Positions 12,174 to 24,270 of a stretch of DNA of 64,000 nucleotides are shown in pieces. The stretch is taken from contig CM060173.1 of the NCBI GenBank assembly GCA_030549775.1, positions 30,880,032 through 30,944,031 of the forward strand, given 5' to 3'. This DNA is from Tamarix chinensis. Its lineage: Eukaryota > Streptophyta > Magnoliopsida > Caryophyllales > Tamaricaceae. The position numbers were made by a program, and so were the translations under genes. The notes under the pieces were generated by a model. The model was not told the DNA's origin. It made no database searches and saw only the letters and a list, made by a program, of their open reading frames with translations. Within the stretch, counting starts at the first letter, position 1; every line of letters begins with the position of its first letter.

Positions 12174-15100
12174 TGTAACACCCCCATTTTTAGCAATTGA
12201 AAATTTCTTTAAAAAGAGTTGATTGCAGAAGCTAAGCCAATAAAAAACGTAGGGTGTTACTGCCACACTTAGTATAAGTCGGTTCCTTTACCTTTCTTAC
12301 ACTAAGTGTTAAGGCTAAAACGTTTATTTGCTTAAATTAAGAATAAAAATGGATAAGAAGAAGAGAAAGGTTGCATTACAATATTAAATTGTTCTAATAA
12401 CACAAGATTAAACAAAAGAGTTACAACTGACAAAGGAAAGAAATACATAAGGGGACATAGGAGTCTAAAAGATATCCATATCAAAAGATGCCAGAATGGA
12501 TACCAGATAGTCCTAACTCTCAACCCCTACTAAAAGCCATCAAGTTGTACCTTCAAAGTACTCATGCAAGGTAAAGACTGCCCATTGAATAGGTAGGGGA
12601 CCATAAAACGGAACCCATTAGTACAACGGTACCGAGTAAACCAATATATAATACTAAGCATGTAAATATAATATGGAGCACATAGAAGGTAACACAAAGT
12701 ATCATATCATAACACGTTAAATAGTATATACCATAGAGAAGTGCCACATTCATACCATAACTCATATCATACCATATGCCACATGTCTATCACATCAAAC
12801 TTAACCATATTACAACTATTTCATTAATATAATTATACCGATGGTGTTCCATGAAAAGAAAAACACCAAACCATAACTAAGGCCCTTCACAATAACCACA
12901 TCTATTCCACTTGTAACATGACAAGGAAATCACTGAGACAATTACCAACCAATGCACCAAATCTAAATAGTGTATGAATGCAACTATCAAACCAACATAC
13001 CAAAACCAAGTAGTGCGCGGAGGCAACTACCAAATCAACAAATCACAATAATCCATTTAAATCCTTATGAAATAATTATTTATATTTTAATTGCTCGAGG
13101 GGATACAAATAACAACCCAGAAACATAAAAGTACACCGGTCATACCGGCGCATTAAAGCAACACAGTATCCTCCCAACTTGTAACCTAGAGACATAAAAG
13201 TACTCCGGTCATATTGGTACAACAAAGAAGCGCAATATCCTTCCATTTTAGGACACTTAATCCTTAAGTATTGATACCCCCTATAGGGCCCGTAAGTCAC
13301 CTATAGAGTATACTAGCGCCTTAGTTGAAATGTCGAGGCATCAGATGAAACCACCACACCAAATTGAGGGCTCCTACCTCATCTCTAGGGTAGCTAACCC
13401 TAAAGAGAAACAATTCCCAAATCTTGAGGTCTTCCACTTTAAATATTAATATCTTATTAAGGTGATCATAGAATATCACATAATGCACAATGATTCCAAT
13501 TTCATTCTTAACCATTTTTATTTTATTTCCAATTATTCAAGTCGATTGTAAGGTAAACAATCCAAACCAAAATTAAATTTAACTCTAAGGTTAACCTAGG
13601 AATCCATTAAGTTCATCTTATTCCAATTATTCACACTTTGAGGTATAATAAGTCATAAACGACCAAAATGTCATTATATGTTATTTACTCAATATTTTTC
13701 CACTTTAATACCAATTGTTATTAGAATTAATAAAAATTCATGGTATGACTAAATAACATTAAAATAGGTACATTAATATAAAATATCAATTCTATAAATT
13801 TTTAGGAGAGACAAAAATACCATTTTCCCCCTAAAACACAATTAAGCTCATTTAGCACATAAAACCGTAATTATACATAATTATTTTAACACAAGAAACC
13901 CTATTTTAATATACTATCATACATATATTAATACATAAATTTAACATACCCTTGCATAAAAATACATGGTCACACACTTAGAGAAATTAATAACAATACA
14001 TGATGCATGCATACTTTTTTTTTGAGAGATTATAAGAAATTATAAATTACACTTAAGCATAACATAAGAAACTTTAAACATGCTATCACATGACTTTTAT
14101 ATATTTAGTAGCAGCATATGGGTTACCTATTTTCAAGCAAAAATAGCAAAATAACACAAAGAACCCCCAAATGCCTTTGAAAGATGGAGACACAAGAGGA
14201 GAAGACAAAGGATGACAACTTCACAATTTAACAAAAAATATAACCTTCTTTACTTATTTAAAAATAAATAAAGGCTAGATAGAATGAAATGTATAAGTGA
14301 AAACAAGAGAATAAAGATAAAGAGAGGAGGATCGGTCTTGGTTATAAGCTCAACAAAGCTTAAGAATACTTAGCAAAAATAACCAAAATAAAGAGAAAGG
14401 TGGGAGCAACTAAGAGGATAAAATGAGAGAAATGATGAATGAAAACAAAGAAAGACAAATGGGATATAATTAGGGGATGTAGGAACCAAAAATATGCAGC
14501 CACAAGAGGGGAAGAGGTCGCTTTTTCAACACTTGAATAATAAAGGACAAGGTGGTTGAGTGTGTAAGGTAGTGGAGTGTATTTAGGTTTAAATGAAGTT
14601 ATGAAAACCAATTAATCAACTAAGGGATGGTGGAGGTGATGGTGTGCAGCTCCAAGGTCATATTTAAGCATGGGAAATGCAAATGAAGATGGTTAAGTGC
14701 AAGAAAAGCCAAAGTGATACAACTAGCATAGGTAGAAAGTGTATGAAAGTAACTTTAAATTAAATTTTGGTTGAACGAATAAGACAATGGTCAACTTGAT
14801 ACAAATTTTGATCATGGAAGTGTAGGGAAGTAATTTCGTGCATGAACAGTAATTTTAGGATTTATATATTATTTTTAGTTGTGGAAAGATCAATAAAGAT
14901 GATAAAATTAATAAAAATAGCAAACATGCTTATAAAATTATGAAAATTTATAAAAGCTATTAAAATAATATTTTAAAATCACATGTAAAATTATATGAAT
15001 TTAAAATAAGGTTTGATATATAAAATATTGAAATGACGGTTAATTAACAAGCTTATAAGGTAATTACTAACATAAATACCAAAATTATTTCTAAAATCAC

Positions 15101-15500
15101 GAAACTTTTTCAGATCATCTTATTTACTCATTTAAAACCTAAATAATTTTTCATAATTTTTAACACACATATGATATGATATTTGGCTAGCATACCTTGA
15201 TTATATATTTTGAATATAAAATCCAAAAGGGATAACAAACACAAATAAAATAAAACCAAAATTTCTAAATTTACATTTAAACGCATTTAGGACCTAAATA
15301 AAATTTTATAGTAATATTTTACAAGGTTTAACTTAAAAGTTTACATATATAAATAGTATTTTATAAGTAAAGTGAGTCTAGCCGCAAAATCGTAATTACT
15401 ACATAATCATTCAAAACAATCTTCAGGCTATAAAATATTCTACAATAATTTATGCAATTAAGTACACATAATTAGAACTAGTTAAAAATGGGGTATTACA
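12174..15500 (+). mobile_element. LTR-like element, 3327 bp (copy 3)
   Basis: It starts TGTAACACCCCCATTTTTAG and ends AAAAATGGGGTATTACA. The flanking five bases are TCTTT and TATTT, one mismatch apart, so the target duplication is imperfect or decayed. The leader matches the 19848 element closely: a CCGTTCC-type 'cacttagta' segment and CTGCCCATTGAATAGGTAG at 12578-12596. Positions 13095-13240 hold two copies of a unit containing ACATAAAAGTAC and CCGGTCAT. The rest is AT-rich and non-coding. Confidence 0.7.
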
Positions 15501-15936
15501 TATTTAGGGAGACACAACTTAGACAAAGCTATGAGAGGGTTTTTCCGAAACCAAAGGAACACTATACATTACCTTACTATTCTTTTAAGCACAAACTTAC
15601 AAATTGGAAACACACAAAGCCAAAACCCTATAATACCTTGAATTACTTATCTAATTAACTCTTACCAGCATAAGAATGACTCTAGGCAACCTATTTTGTG
15701 ACAACATCTAAGATAACACTGATAAGCCCTGAGTAATCAATAGTTGATTACTTTACCTATTACTATCATGGTTGATTTGCCAAGAATAGTGGTGAATGCG
15801 ATATAAAGATTAAATTAGAAAATGATGAAATGCTAACAATGATATGAGAAGATGTGAGGATTGATTAACAACTGTATGCTAGATGGTGAAGGATGGGATG
15901 AGAGAGATAAATGTATCACCAACAAGATAAGGGATT
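15501..15936. other. Spacer without recognised gene
   Basis: AT-rich sequence between two LTR-like copies. Nothing coding or structural was recognised. Confidence 0.5.
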
Positions 15937-17383
15937 TGTAACACCTAAATTTTTTGTTTTTTTTTGGAATTGTAATATTAATATAATTGGATGATGCTTT
16001 CATAGTCAACATAAGTTTAACTTACTGTACCATTCTCATAAGACAAAATATTTACAACTTAAAAAGATAAAAAAAAAAGAATCAGAGAAATTTTCATTAA
16101 TCTTAGAAAAAATGTTGAAGATTAAATTTCAAGTACAACCCAAGCAAAATATAATAAAAAGGAATCTAACGAAACTAAAAATCCAAAATGTAAATGAACT
16201 AGCTACCGGATAACATTAATTTTACACCAAATCCCAATTGATAAAATCATTTATCCATAGGAATTGTATCATGATAAGCAAAATCATCAATATAATTCTT
16301 GATAACCTCCACAACAAGACCTGGGTCATCTGCTCGTATGAATGAACAACCCTCAAGAAAAGGATAGTCAATACTTCTTATTGTGTAAAGTAACAATGCA
16401 ATCATAAGAAAGGGCATACATAACCCATAAGGTCAAATTGAAGGACTAATTGTGCACATTAATTAGAATATGAGAGGGTTTCTAAAAAGAAACAAAATAT
16501 TTTCAAGGTAGAAGATTATATGTGTAATTCCTAGTCCTAAAAGCCTTCAAACACATGTTTATAATTATGTTGATATAAAATAAATTAGTTTTGGTTTTGA
16601 AATGGACTTAAAATTTAGATTAAAGTGTGAATTTCAAGCATACCAATCGACTATTTTACATAACTGATCAATTGATGTGCTCAAGAATTTACATTCTGGT
16701 TCTTGACAAACCAGCCAATTGGTTCGCCCAAACCGATTGACCGGTTGTCCTGCGATTTTAGATCCATTTTTTTATTTTGATTCAAATTTCTCTCTAATAC
16801 TTATGAACACTTTTGATAAGAGTCCAATTATGCTAATAAGTATGTTTTGGTGCTTGGGGATTATTTTCATGTTATTTAGATCATTACATAATTTTAATTA
16901 GTCAAAATTTTTCCACAAGGCACTTTTGAGGCAAGCTTCACCTTTTCTCTTCTCCCTCACCTCTCCCTCTCTTTGCTGGCAGCTGGGGATATGAGACTGA
17001 ATTCATGCACTATCTCTTGAATTGGCGACTCTCTGCCATGCTCATTTCTAATTGCACTCAACCCCCACCACCCTATCAAGTCAACTCTCACTTCTTGGCT
17101 GCCCACACTCAACCTTACTAGTCTTATATATCCCCCTCTTTCCTATGAATGTTGATCAACCTTGACTCTCCTTTCATTTCTAATCCATTAAATTTTCCAC
17201 TTATTATTTTTACTCTCTTATCCCTTTTCTTGTGGAAAATTTCCCCAAGTGTTGAACATCCCTTAATTTTTCCTCTTTTCCTCGCTGCTAAGAAAAAATA
17301 GAGGCTTAATCTGATTTTTCTCCCTTCTTGTGCGAGCATTGCATTCCCTTCTCTTCTTCTAATATTGGTTTTAGTTCTTTCCT
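15937..17383. repeat. Fragmented LTR-like sequences of the same family
   Basis: 15937 begins TGTAACACCTAAATTTTTTG, and the next 450 bp resemble the plus-orientation leader ('catagtcaacataag', then TGCTCGTATGAATGAACA at 16331-16348). TTGACTGGT-type motifs lie at 16640-16750. From about 16920 to 17383 the strand is pyrimidine-rich, which in this family marks a minus-orientation copy. That part probably belongs with 24271-26975, across the 17384-24270 insertion. The junction between the plus and minus pieces could not be located. Confidence 0.5.
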
Positions 17384-17994
17384 TGTAACAATCCCAAATT
17401 TACTACTAAAAATTTTTATTTTAAGCGGAAGCCTATAATCAAATATTTAGGTGTTACCATCGTAATTGACATAAGTCTAGCTTACCCCACCATCCTTACG
17501 CCAATCACAAGGCAAAACAATTAGAAAATTTAAAACATAATTAGAAAGAGATGAGATAACTTTTTATACATCAAATAAGTGTTTGGAGATTAACTCCGAT
17601 TATAATATCAAAATATAATCAAAAAGGAAAACTAATGGAACTAAGAGTCCAAAAAGGTATCCAGGTAAAACTATTATCCTGATAACATGACTCTACGACC
17701 AAACCTTACTATGAATGAATCACTCCTACACATATAAAGCATCAAAAGCTGTGAAATCATCGACCTGCACATAAACATTTGGGTCGTCTACTCATTGGAT
17801 TGAGCAACACCCATAAAACAAATGATCAGTACGCTATGTACTAAGTAAGGTAACAGTACAGTCAAGCAGGGTTACACATAATACAAGAATTTTTATAAGC
17901 AATTCATACATGCGCAAATAGAAGAAAGCTAGATAACAACTGATTTTAAGTCTTTCATTAGATATGTCATATTCCAATATTTTATATACATTGA

Positions 17995-18425
17995 GTTTAG
18001 CGACTCCACTATTCTTAAACCAGTGGAATGGTCTAAAACACCTCTCGGGGACAACACACCTGAGCCAATATTATTATCTAATGGAATGGAGCTAACACTT
18101 CTCAAAGTAAAATACTCCTAAGCCACTATTTATTAAATCTCTGGAATGGTCTGAAGCACCTCTCGGGGACAACACACCCGAGCCACTATTATTATCCGAT
18201 GGAACGGACCTAACACCTTAGTCCTGACTCACGTAGTTTTTCACTTTAAATGATTAGTATATTTTCATTTATAATTTAAATCTTAAATGTATTTTCATTC
18301 ACATTAAGTATGGGGCCCTACTATTCTAAATCCGATGGAATAGACTAGAGCACCTCTCAAGGACAACACACCCAAACCACTATTCTTTTCCGGTGGAACG
18401 GAGCCATATAAACACCTTGGCCTGA
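17995..18425. repeat. Subrepeat array in copy 4
   Basis: Four units with the shared phrase ACACCTCTCGGGGACAACAC (variably mutated), separated by 'ccactattattatccgatgga'-type cores. It is equivalent to the CCAC..GTGG arrays of the other members. Confidence 0.75.
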
Positions 18426-19842
18426 CTCAAGTGATCTTTCACTTTACATGATTAATATCTTATTCAGAGTTGATTGTATATTATCATGCCAAACTCAATA
18501 CATACAATTAAACATATAAGTATGATCACGTATTTATCCTTAAATGACCATAATGCCCGCAGGGAAATCAAGATAATTATATTCTCACAAAGCTTTATAA
18601 AACCCAAAGCATATACATTTCCACTTATTATCTAAGTGCATATCCTTAGTTTTCCATAGATATCTTGTATCTAATATTATACCCAAAACATGAACTTACA
18701 TTATTACATTACTCCCAAAAACATCATCTCATAACATTTCCATAATTAAATTATTCAATACAACATATTCAACACAAAAGTATACATCAATAATACAAGT
18801 ATCACATAAATCCCTAGCTATGACATGTATCTTTACTGACAAGGACATCAAGCTCTATGTACGTAAACCCTATACCTCCTCTAAGATAACTGAAAAATCA
18901 TCGAAGTCAAATGGAAAATAGAATTGTATTGAAGTGTAGAAATATGTGTGGTGGAGCTATGGTTAAATTTTGGTGGTGCTTGAACAAGATTTGGGGTGAA
19001 AATAAGGTTGCATAGCTAAAATGGGAAATTGCATGTCTAGGTAGTGTAAGAGCCGAATAGCCGTGTAGTAACAGTGCACAACACGTTGAAGGAAGAAAAG
19101 ACGCACGGCTAGGCGGTGTAATAATTGCATGGCTGTGCAACACTGGCTGAGAGAAAAACATATGCATGGCCAGGTAGTGCAAGAGTTGCATGGTTGTGCA
19201 GCAGGGTATTTGAGTGTTTGCATGTCAGTGCAGCAGGTCGTGCACTTAGAAACTCTACGATGAATGAAGGGAACGAGAAGAGAAAAGAAGCGGTGGTCGG
19301 TGGCAATAGCCAGCGACGGCAAAGGGGAAGATCAAGGCAACCTTGGTGGTCATTCTATCGGCCAAAGGGTAGTTAATGGTGGCTTGGGTGGTGCTCAGTG
19401 ATGGATTGGGTGGTGCAGATGCTAAAAACAAGGAAGAAAGGAAGAAGGAGGAAGAAGAAGTAGAAAGGTGAAGGAAGAAGAGGAGAAGGTCGGGGAGTTG
19501 ATGGGTGATAATAAAATGAAGGGTTGGAGGGGTATTTATACTAGTAGGTGGCGTGCTAAAGAGGATAAAAAGGTAGAGAAGTGACGATGACAATGATGAT
19601 GAAAATTTTTGCAGAGAAGAAGAGGAAAGAAGAAAGAAATGATAGGAGGGATGGTGATGGTTGAGATGGATGGGAGTCAGGCGGAGGCACGAGGGGTGAT
19701 GATGGAGAAGAAGACGTGCATTGGAGGAGAAGCCAGAGAGAAGAAGGAAGAAAAAAGATGGCAGGGACGTGATGGGGTTGTGAAAAACAAGGCAGTAGTA
19801 GGGTGATGGTGGTGTGTACAGGGGAAGAGAAGAAGTGATGGT

Positions 19843-19847
19843 GATGG
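19843..19847. repeat. Target site duplication, left copy (GATGG)
   Basis: GATGG abuts TGTAACACCCCC at 19848 and is repeated at 23882-23886. Confidence 0.85.
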
Positions 19848-20534
19848 TGTAACACCCCCAAAATTCACTACTGAAAAATTTCGTTTAATTAAAAGAAAAT
19901 TAGCGGAAGCAAAGTAATAAATCGTGAATTCTGGGGATATTACCGCCACACTTAGTACCAGACCGGTTCACTCATACCGTTCCAGTACCAAGTGCTAAGG
20001 CTAAAAAGGTAAAATACAATTTTACGAGAAACTTAAGCATATATAATTCAGAGAAGCGCAGTAAACAATTATGAGAGTAAAATCCAACAACGGTGGTTAC
20101 AAAATAACAAATACATTGAATTTAAAAGAGATAAATTAAAATCCTAGTAGTTCTGGATAGTTCCTTACGCTCTTTCCCGAGGCTTACTTGAATAGCACAG
20201 GACACGACCTACAAGGGGCACTGCCCATTGAATAGGTAGGGGCCCTACGAAGGAAACCCTTCAGTACTACGGTACTGAGTAACCCTTTAAATACACACTT
20301 AAAAACAGGTCCGCAATGCAACACATGTTATACTATTATGTCCATACATAACGACAGGTGTAAACATAATATTGAAACCCACACATATAGTACATAAGGT
20401 CATGAAGAAATTCTACCACGTATAAATGATCAAGGCCACACATAAAGTATATACTTAGCCCAGATTAATTATTTAATTTTTTTTTATCGGAAGTCGATGC
20501 ACACCATGCCTTTTATCAAATCCATGTAAGTACA

Positions 20535-20670
20535 GGAACACCCCTCTATTTTAGCCGGTGGGTCGGTCACTTGCGGGACAAACTCCACACCACTATTATT
20601 CGCCGGTGGCTCGGTCACTTATAGGACAGAACGCACCTAACCACTATTACTAACCAGTGGATCGGCTGGA
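20535..20670. repeat. Subrepeat array in copy 5
   Basis: Cores such as CCACTATTATTCGCCGGTGG and CCACTATTACTAACCAGTGG alternate with TCGGTCACTT and GGACARAACKC spacers. Confidence 0.75.
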
Positions 20671-20929
20671 CCCGGCTCAATAATCTTCCACTCTACATGA
20701 TTAGTATTTTATCATATCTTATTCAACAGATTCCGCCCTAGACATGCATGGCTAACTCCAGCTATAAGATAATAGCATGTAGAGCATAACATAAAATTGT
20801 ACAAGGCATCCAAGGCAAGTAAAACACGTAACACATAGGCGGCCTTAGCTACACCCTTACTCGGTTTAGGTTACCGAGCTATCTCCTACCCTTATTAAGC
20901 CACTAATCACACTTTGTAATTGTTACACT

Positions 20930-21660
20930 TAATGTATTTCCCATTTGGTTAGTTAGATTACCAATTTACCCATTTCCTTTATTATAAGTAACAAATTGAT
21001 CTTTAGTTGGCCAAATTACCCTTGTTCAATATCCTAATTACCAAATTACCCCTCTAGTTGGTTAAATTACCAAATTCCCCCTCACATTTATCATGTTTAC
21101 CATTTTACCCTTTTCTATTATTAAATTATCAAATTACCCTTTAGTTATTTAAATTATTATTTTACCCTTCTCAATTTTTATAATTACCAAGTTACTTCTT
21201 TCCAATTTCCACCTGTATCCCTTCTATTTACAAAATTACCATTTTTCCCTTTTGTTATAAAATTACCAATTTGCCCATTTTATCACAAAATTACCAAATT
21301 ACCCTTTTATTACAAATTACCAAATCGCCCTTTTATTACAAAATTACCAATTTGCCCTTTTATTACAAAATTACAACTTTACCCTTTTATTATAAAATTA
21401 CCATTTTGCCCTCTTCTTACAAAATTACCAATTTACCATTTAATCACAAAATTACTATTTTACCCTTTATTCATCAAATTACCATTTTCCCCTTTAATTA
21501 CGAAATTACCATTTTACCCCCTTACTTTCAAAATGAATAATTTATCCCTTACTTCCAAAATTACCATTTTATCCTTTTATCAACATATTTACTATTTTAC
21601 CCTTGCCTCCAAAATTACCATAATACCCTTTTTAATTAAGAGTTACCTTTTTGCCCTTAG
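20930..21660. repeat. Degenerate minisatellite, unit about 25-26 bp
   Basis: Some 25 imperfect units of the type AAATTACCAATTTRCCC followed by TTTTATTAC. The most regular part is 21245-21530. Confidence 0.85.
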
Positions 21661-23881
21661 TAAACCACTTATATTAATTTATTATTATTACTACATAAAA
21701 TATTAATATTAACTCCTCATCCACAACTCTTATAATGAATACAATACTTATTAGCACCCATATATATATTAGGTCATATTCTTGTACAAGATACATTACT
21801 AAAATAAGGGCTCACAAAATACCAACCATGCATTAAATATCACAATAGCATAAAACAACATGGATGATACTTAACATTTCCATTAATAACCAAATCCTAC
21901 ATTAAACAGTATCTCCAAACATAGCACATAATCTATCATACTTCCTTTTTCATCAATCAACACAAGAAACCCTATATAATATATTAAACAACCTATATCA
22001 AGCATAATACACATTAAAAATGCATAATGTGCTAACATACATTAATTCATGCATTTAAGTGGGATTTAACGATTACCTCGATTCCCGCAAAAAATGAACC
22101 TTATCGGTATTCCGGTTAAAGGTTCAAGATTTGATTATCAAAACCAATACCTAAAATAATGTTAAAAATTTTTATGTTAGAAAATAATAAAAATCAAAGT
22201 ATAAGGCTTTATAACACTTAATTAATCAAATACTTAAATTAAAATATTATTATACCTTAAAATTTTTACCCAAATTAACCAAGAAAAGCAGCAGCTCATC
22301 CTGCTCATGCAGCATGAGTTGCATGCAAGGAAATGAGGAGAAGGGGGCTCAAGGGTGGTGAAAAGAGGAGAAATGGGCTATTTTCGGGTTAGGGTTTTTA
22401 GGCTAGGAAAAGAGGCATGTGGGGGAGGATTTGGGGCAAGGGAATGGTGCAGAAGTATAGAGGGGGTGTAAGTGGTGGTTGGGATGGGTTGACGGCGGCT
22501 AAAGGTGGTGGCGGCAGTGGCAGAGAGGTCGCGAAGAGGGGCTGCCGAGAGGGGGTCGAGATGGAGGCTGGTGAGGAAGGAAAATGGGGAGGGAAAACGA
22601 GGGCCTGTGGGTGGTGGTTTTGGCCAAATGAGGATTGGGGGTGGTAGGGATTATTGTGGTGGCTCAGGTGGCAGCATAGGCGGCGAAACGGCAGCGGATT
22701 GGGGCTGCACAGGGTGGTTGCCGAGAAGGGATGGAAGGGGGAGAAAAAGAAGAGAGGAGGAAGAATGGGGTTGCGGGGTGGCTCGATGGGGATTGTCATG
22801 GCTTGAGGGTGAGGTAGAGGATGGCAGGAGGTGGTGCAGGTGGCGTTTAAGGCAGCAGCACCGGTGGAGCTGGGTGGCGAAACAAAACAGAGAGGGTGAG
22901 AGAAGGAGAAGAAAGGAGAGAAAGAAGAGGCTCGGGCAAGGCACATAGGCTCGAAAAATGCCCGAATGGATCAGGAAGGGAAGAAGAAAAAGAATAAGGA
23001 GAGAGAGGAGGGGATAGGGAGCTCGAGGGGTGGAGGTAGGGTGGTAGGGGAATGGCGGTGGCAGGGAGAGGGAGAAGGGATGGTGACGGTAGGGAGAGGG
23101 AGAGAGAGACTGGGATTGCAGGAAAATGACGAGAAGGAGAGTGAGGGAGATAGGGGAGGTCATTTGGGGAGAGGTAGTTGCAGGTTGGGCGGCGAAAATG
23201 GTGGAGGATGGCCGGGATTATCGCCCAGGAAAGAGGAAGAAGAAGGGAAGAAGAAAGGAGGGTCAGGGGCTGGGGTGCTGGGCGTGCGACGGGCTACCGA
23301 GAAAAGAAAGAAGCAGGCCGACTCAGTCAAGGAAGAAAGGAAAGGGGGCAGGCCGGCTCGTGCGGGAGAAGGAAGAAGGAGATGGGCCGGGAAAGGAAAA
23401 AGGAAAAGAGGGAGGAGGGGAAGAGAATGGGCCAACGACCCAGCGCAGGAGGGGAGGGCACGGCAGACCGAAGTAGGCCGGCAGCCTAAAGAAGAAAAAG
23501 AAAGAAAAGAGAAAAAGAAGAAAAAAAGAAGGAAAAGGGGAAAAAGGAAAAGGAAAAGGGAAAATGGAATAATTTAATTGATAAAATAATAAAATAGAAT
23601 AATTTTGGGTAATAAATTGATTTAATAATTTAATTTAGGATAATTAAAATATAAGGGTTAAAAAGGATAATTTTAGTGAAATAATGATTTAGAAAATTAT
23701 TTAAATAAGAAGGGTATGATAAAATAACAAAATTTTATTTTTAATTTATTAAATATTTATACCAAATTTCATACACTCAAAAATCCATAAAATAATTAAA
23801 TGAAAAATATTTAAAAGCTAATTTATGCAAAATAAAATTTAATTATTAAAATATAGCCTTTGAAAAATTTGGGGGATTACA

Positions 23882-23886
23882 GATGG
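23882..23886. repeat. Target site duplication, right copy (GATGG)
   Basis: Matches 19843-19847 exactly. Confidence 0.85.
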
Positions 23887-24270
23887 TGCCTGAGGGATGT
23901 GAGTGGAGGGGGTGCAGAAGAGCAAAAACTTCTCATGCCATAGAAAATTTCGGCGCAGAGAAGAAGAGAAAAGAAAAGAAAAAGGAAGAGAATGGAAGAA
24001 AAGGAGAAAGAAAATGAAAAGGGAGAAAGGTTAGGGAATTAAGATTAGAAATTTTGGGATTAGCCAAATAATTTAGATTAGAGGAAATTTTAGCGGGTTT
24101 CGGTTTTGATTTACAAATATTCGGTTTATCCGAATTCAAGGTTTCAGTTTTTGGTTAAAGTTTTGGGATTAATAAATTTGGTTAAAGCTAACAATAATAT
24201 TTCTTGAGATTAGAGTCAGATTAAGGCTAATGATATGGAATTAGGTTAAGAAAATTTTTTGGGTATTACA

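Larger units (their letters stand above)
19848..23881 (+). mobile_element. Giant solo-LTR-like element, 4034 bp (copy 5, nested)
   Basis: It starts TGTAACACCCCCAAAATTC and ends AAAAATTTGGGGGATTACA, with a perfect GATGG duplication on both sides. It is the youngest layer here because it interrupts another family member. Inside are a leader with CTGCCCATTGAATAGGTAG at 20221-20239, a CCAC..GTGG array at 20540-20665, a minisatellite at 20930-21660, and a purine-rich block at 22290-23575. The purine block yields long glycine/arginine/lysine open frames (up to about 200 codons) on one strand and proline/serine/leucine frames on the other. No protein domain is recognisable. Confidence 0.87.
17384..24270 (+). 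mobile_element. LTR-like element split by a nested relative (copy 4)
   Basis: It starts TGTAACAATCCCAAATTTAC and ends AATTTTTTGGGTATTACA. Without the nested 19848-23881 copy and one GATGG it is 2848 bp long. The leader hairpin lies near 17789-17806. A subrepeat array at 18000-18420 has units with CCACTATT..CCGGTGGAACGG and CACCTCTCGGGGACAACAC, and a purine-rich distal block starts near 19255. The nested element sits in this purine block. Flanking bases TTCCT and CTCTT do not form a clear target duplication, so the outer boundary is less certain than for the nested copy. Confidence 0.65.

Noticed and set aside
22398..23577. Several open frames of 90-203 codons on both strands
   Set aside because: All lie in a purine-rich block within an LTR-like element. 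They are low in complexity (Gly/Arg/Lys or Pro/Ser/Leu), overlap on both strands and show no domain.
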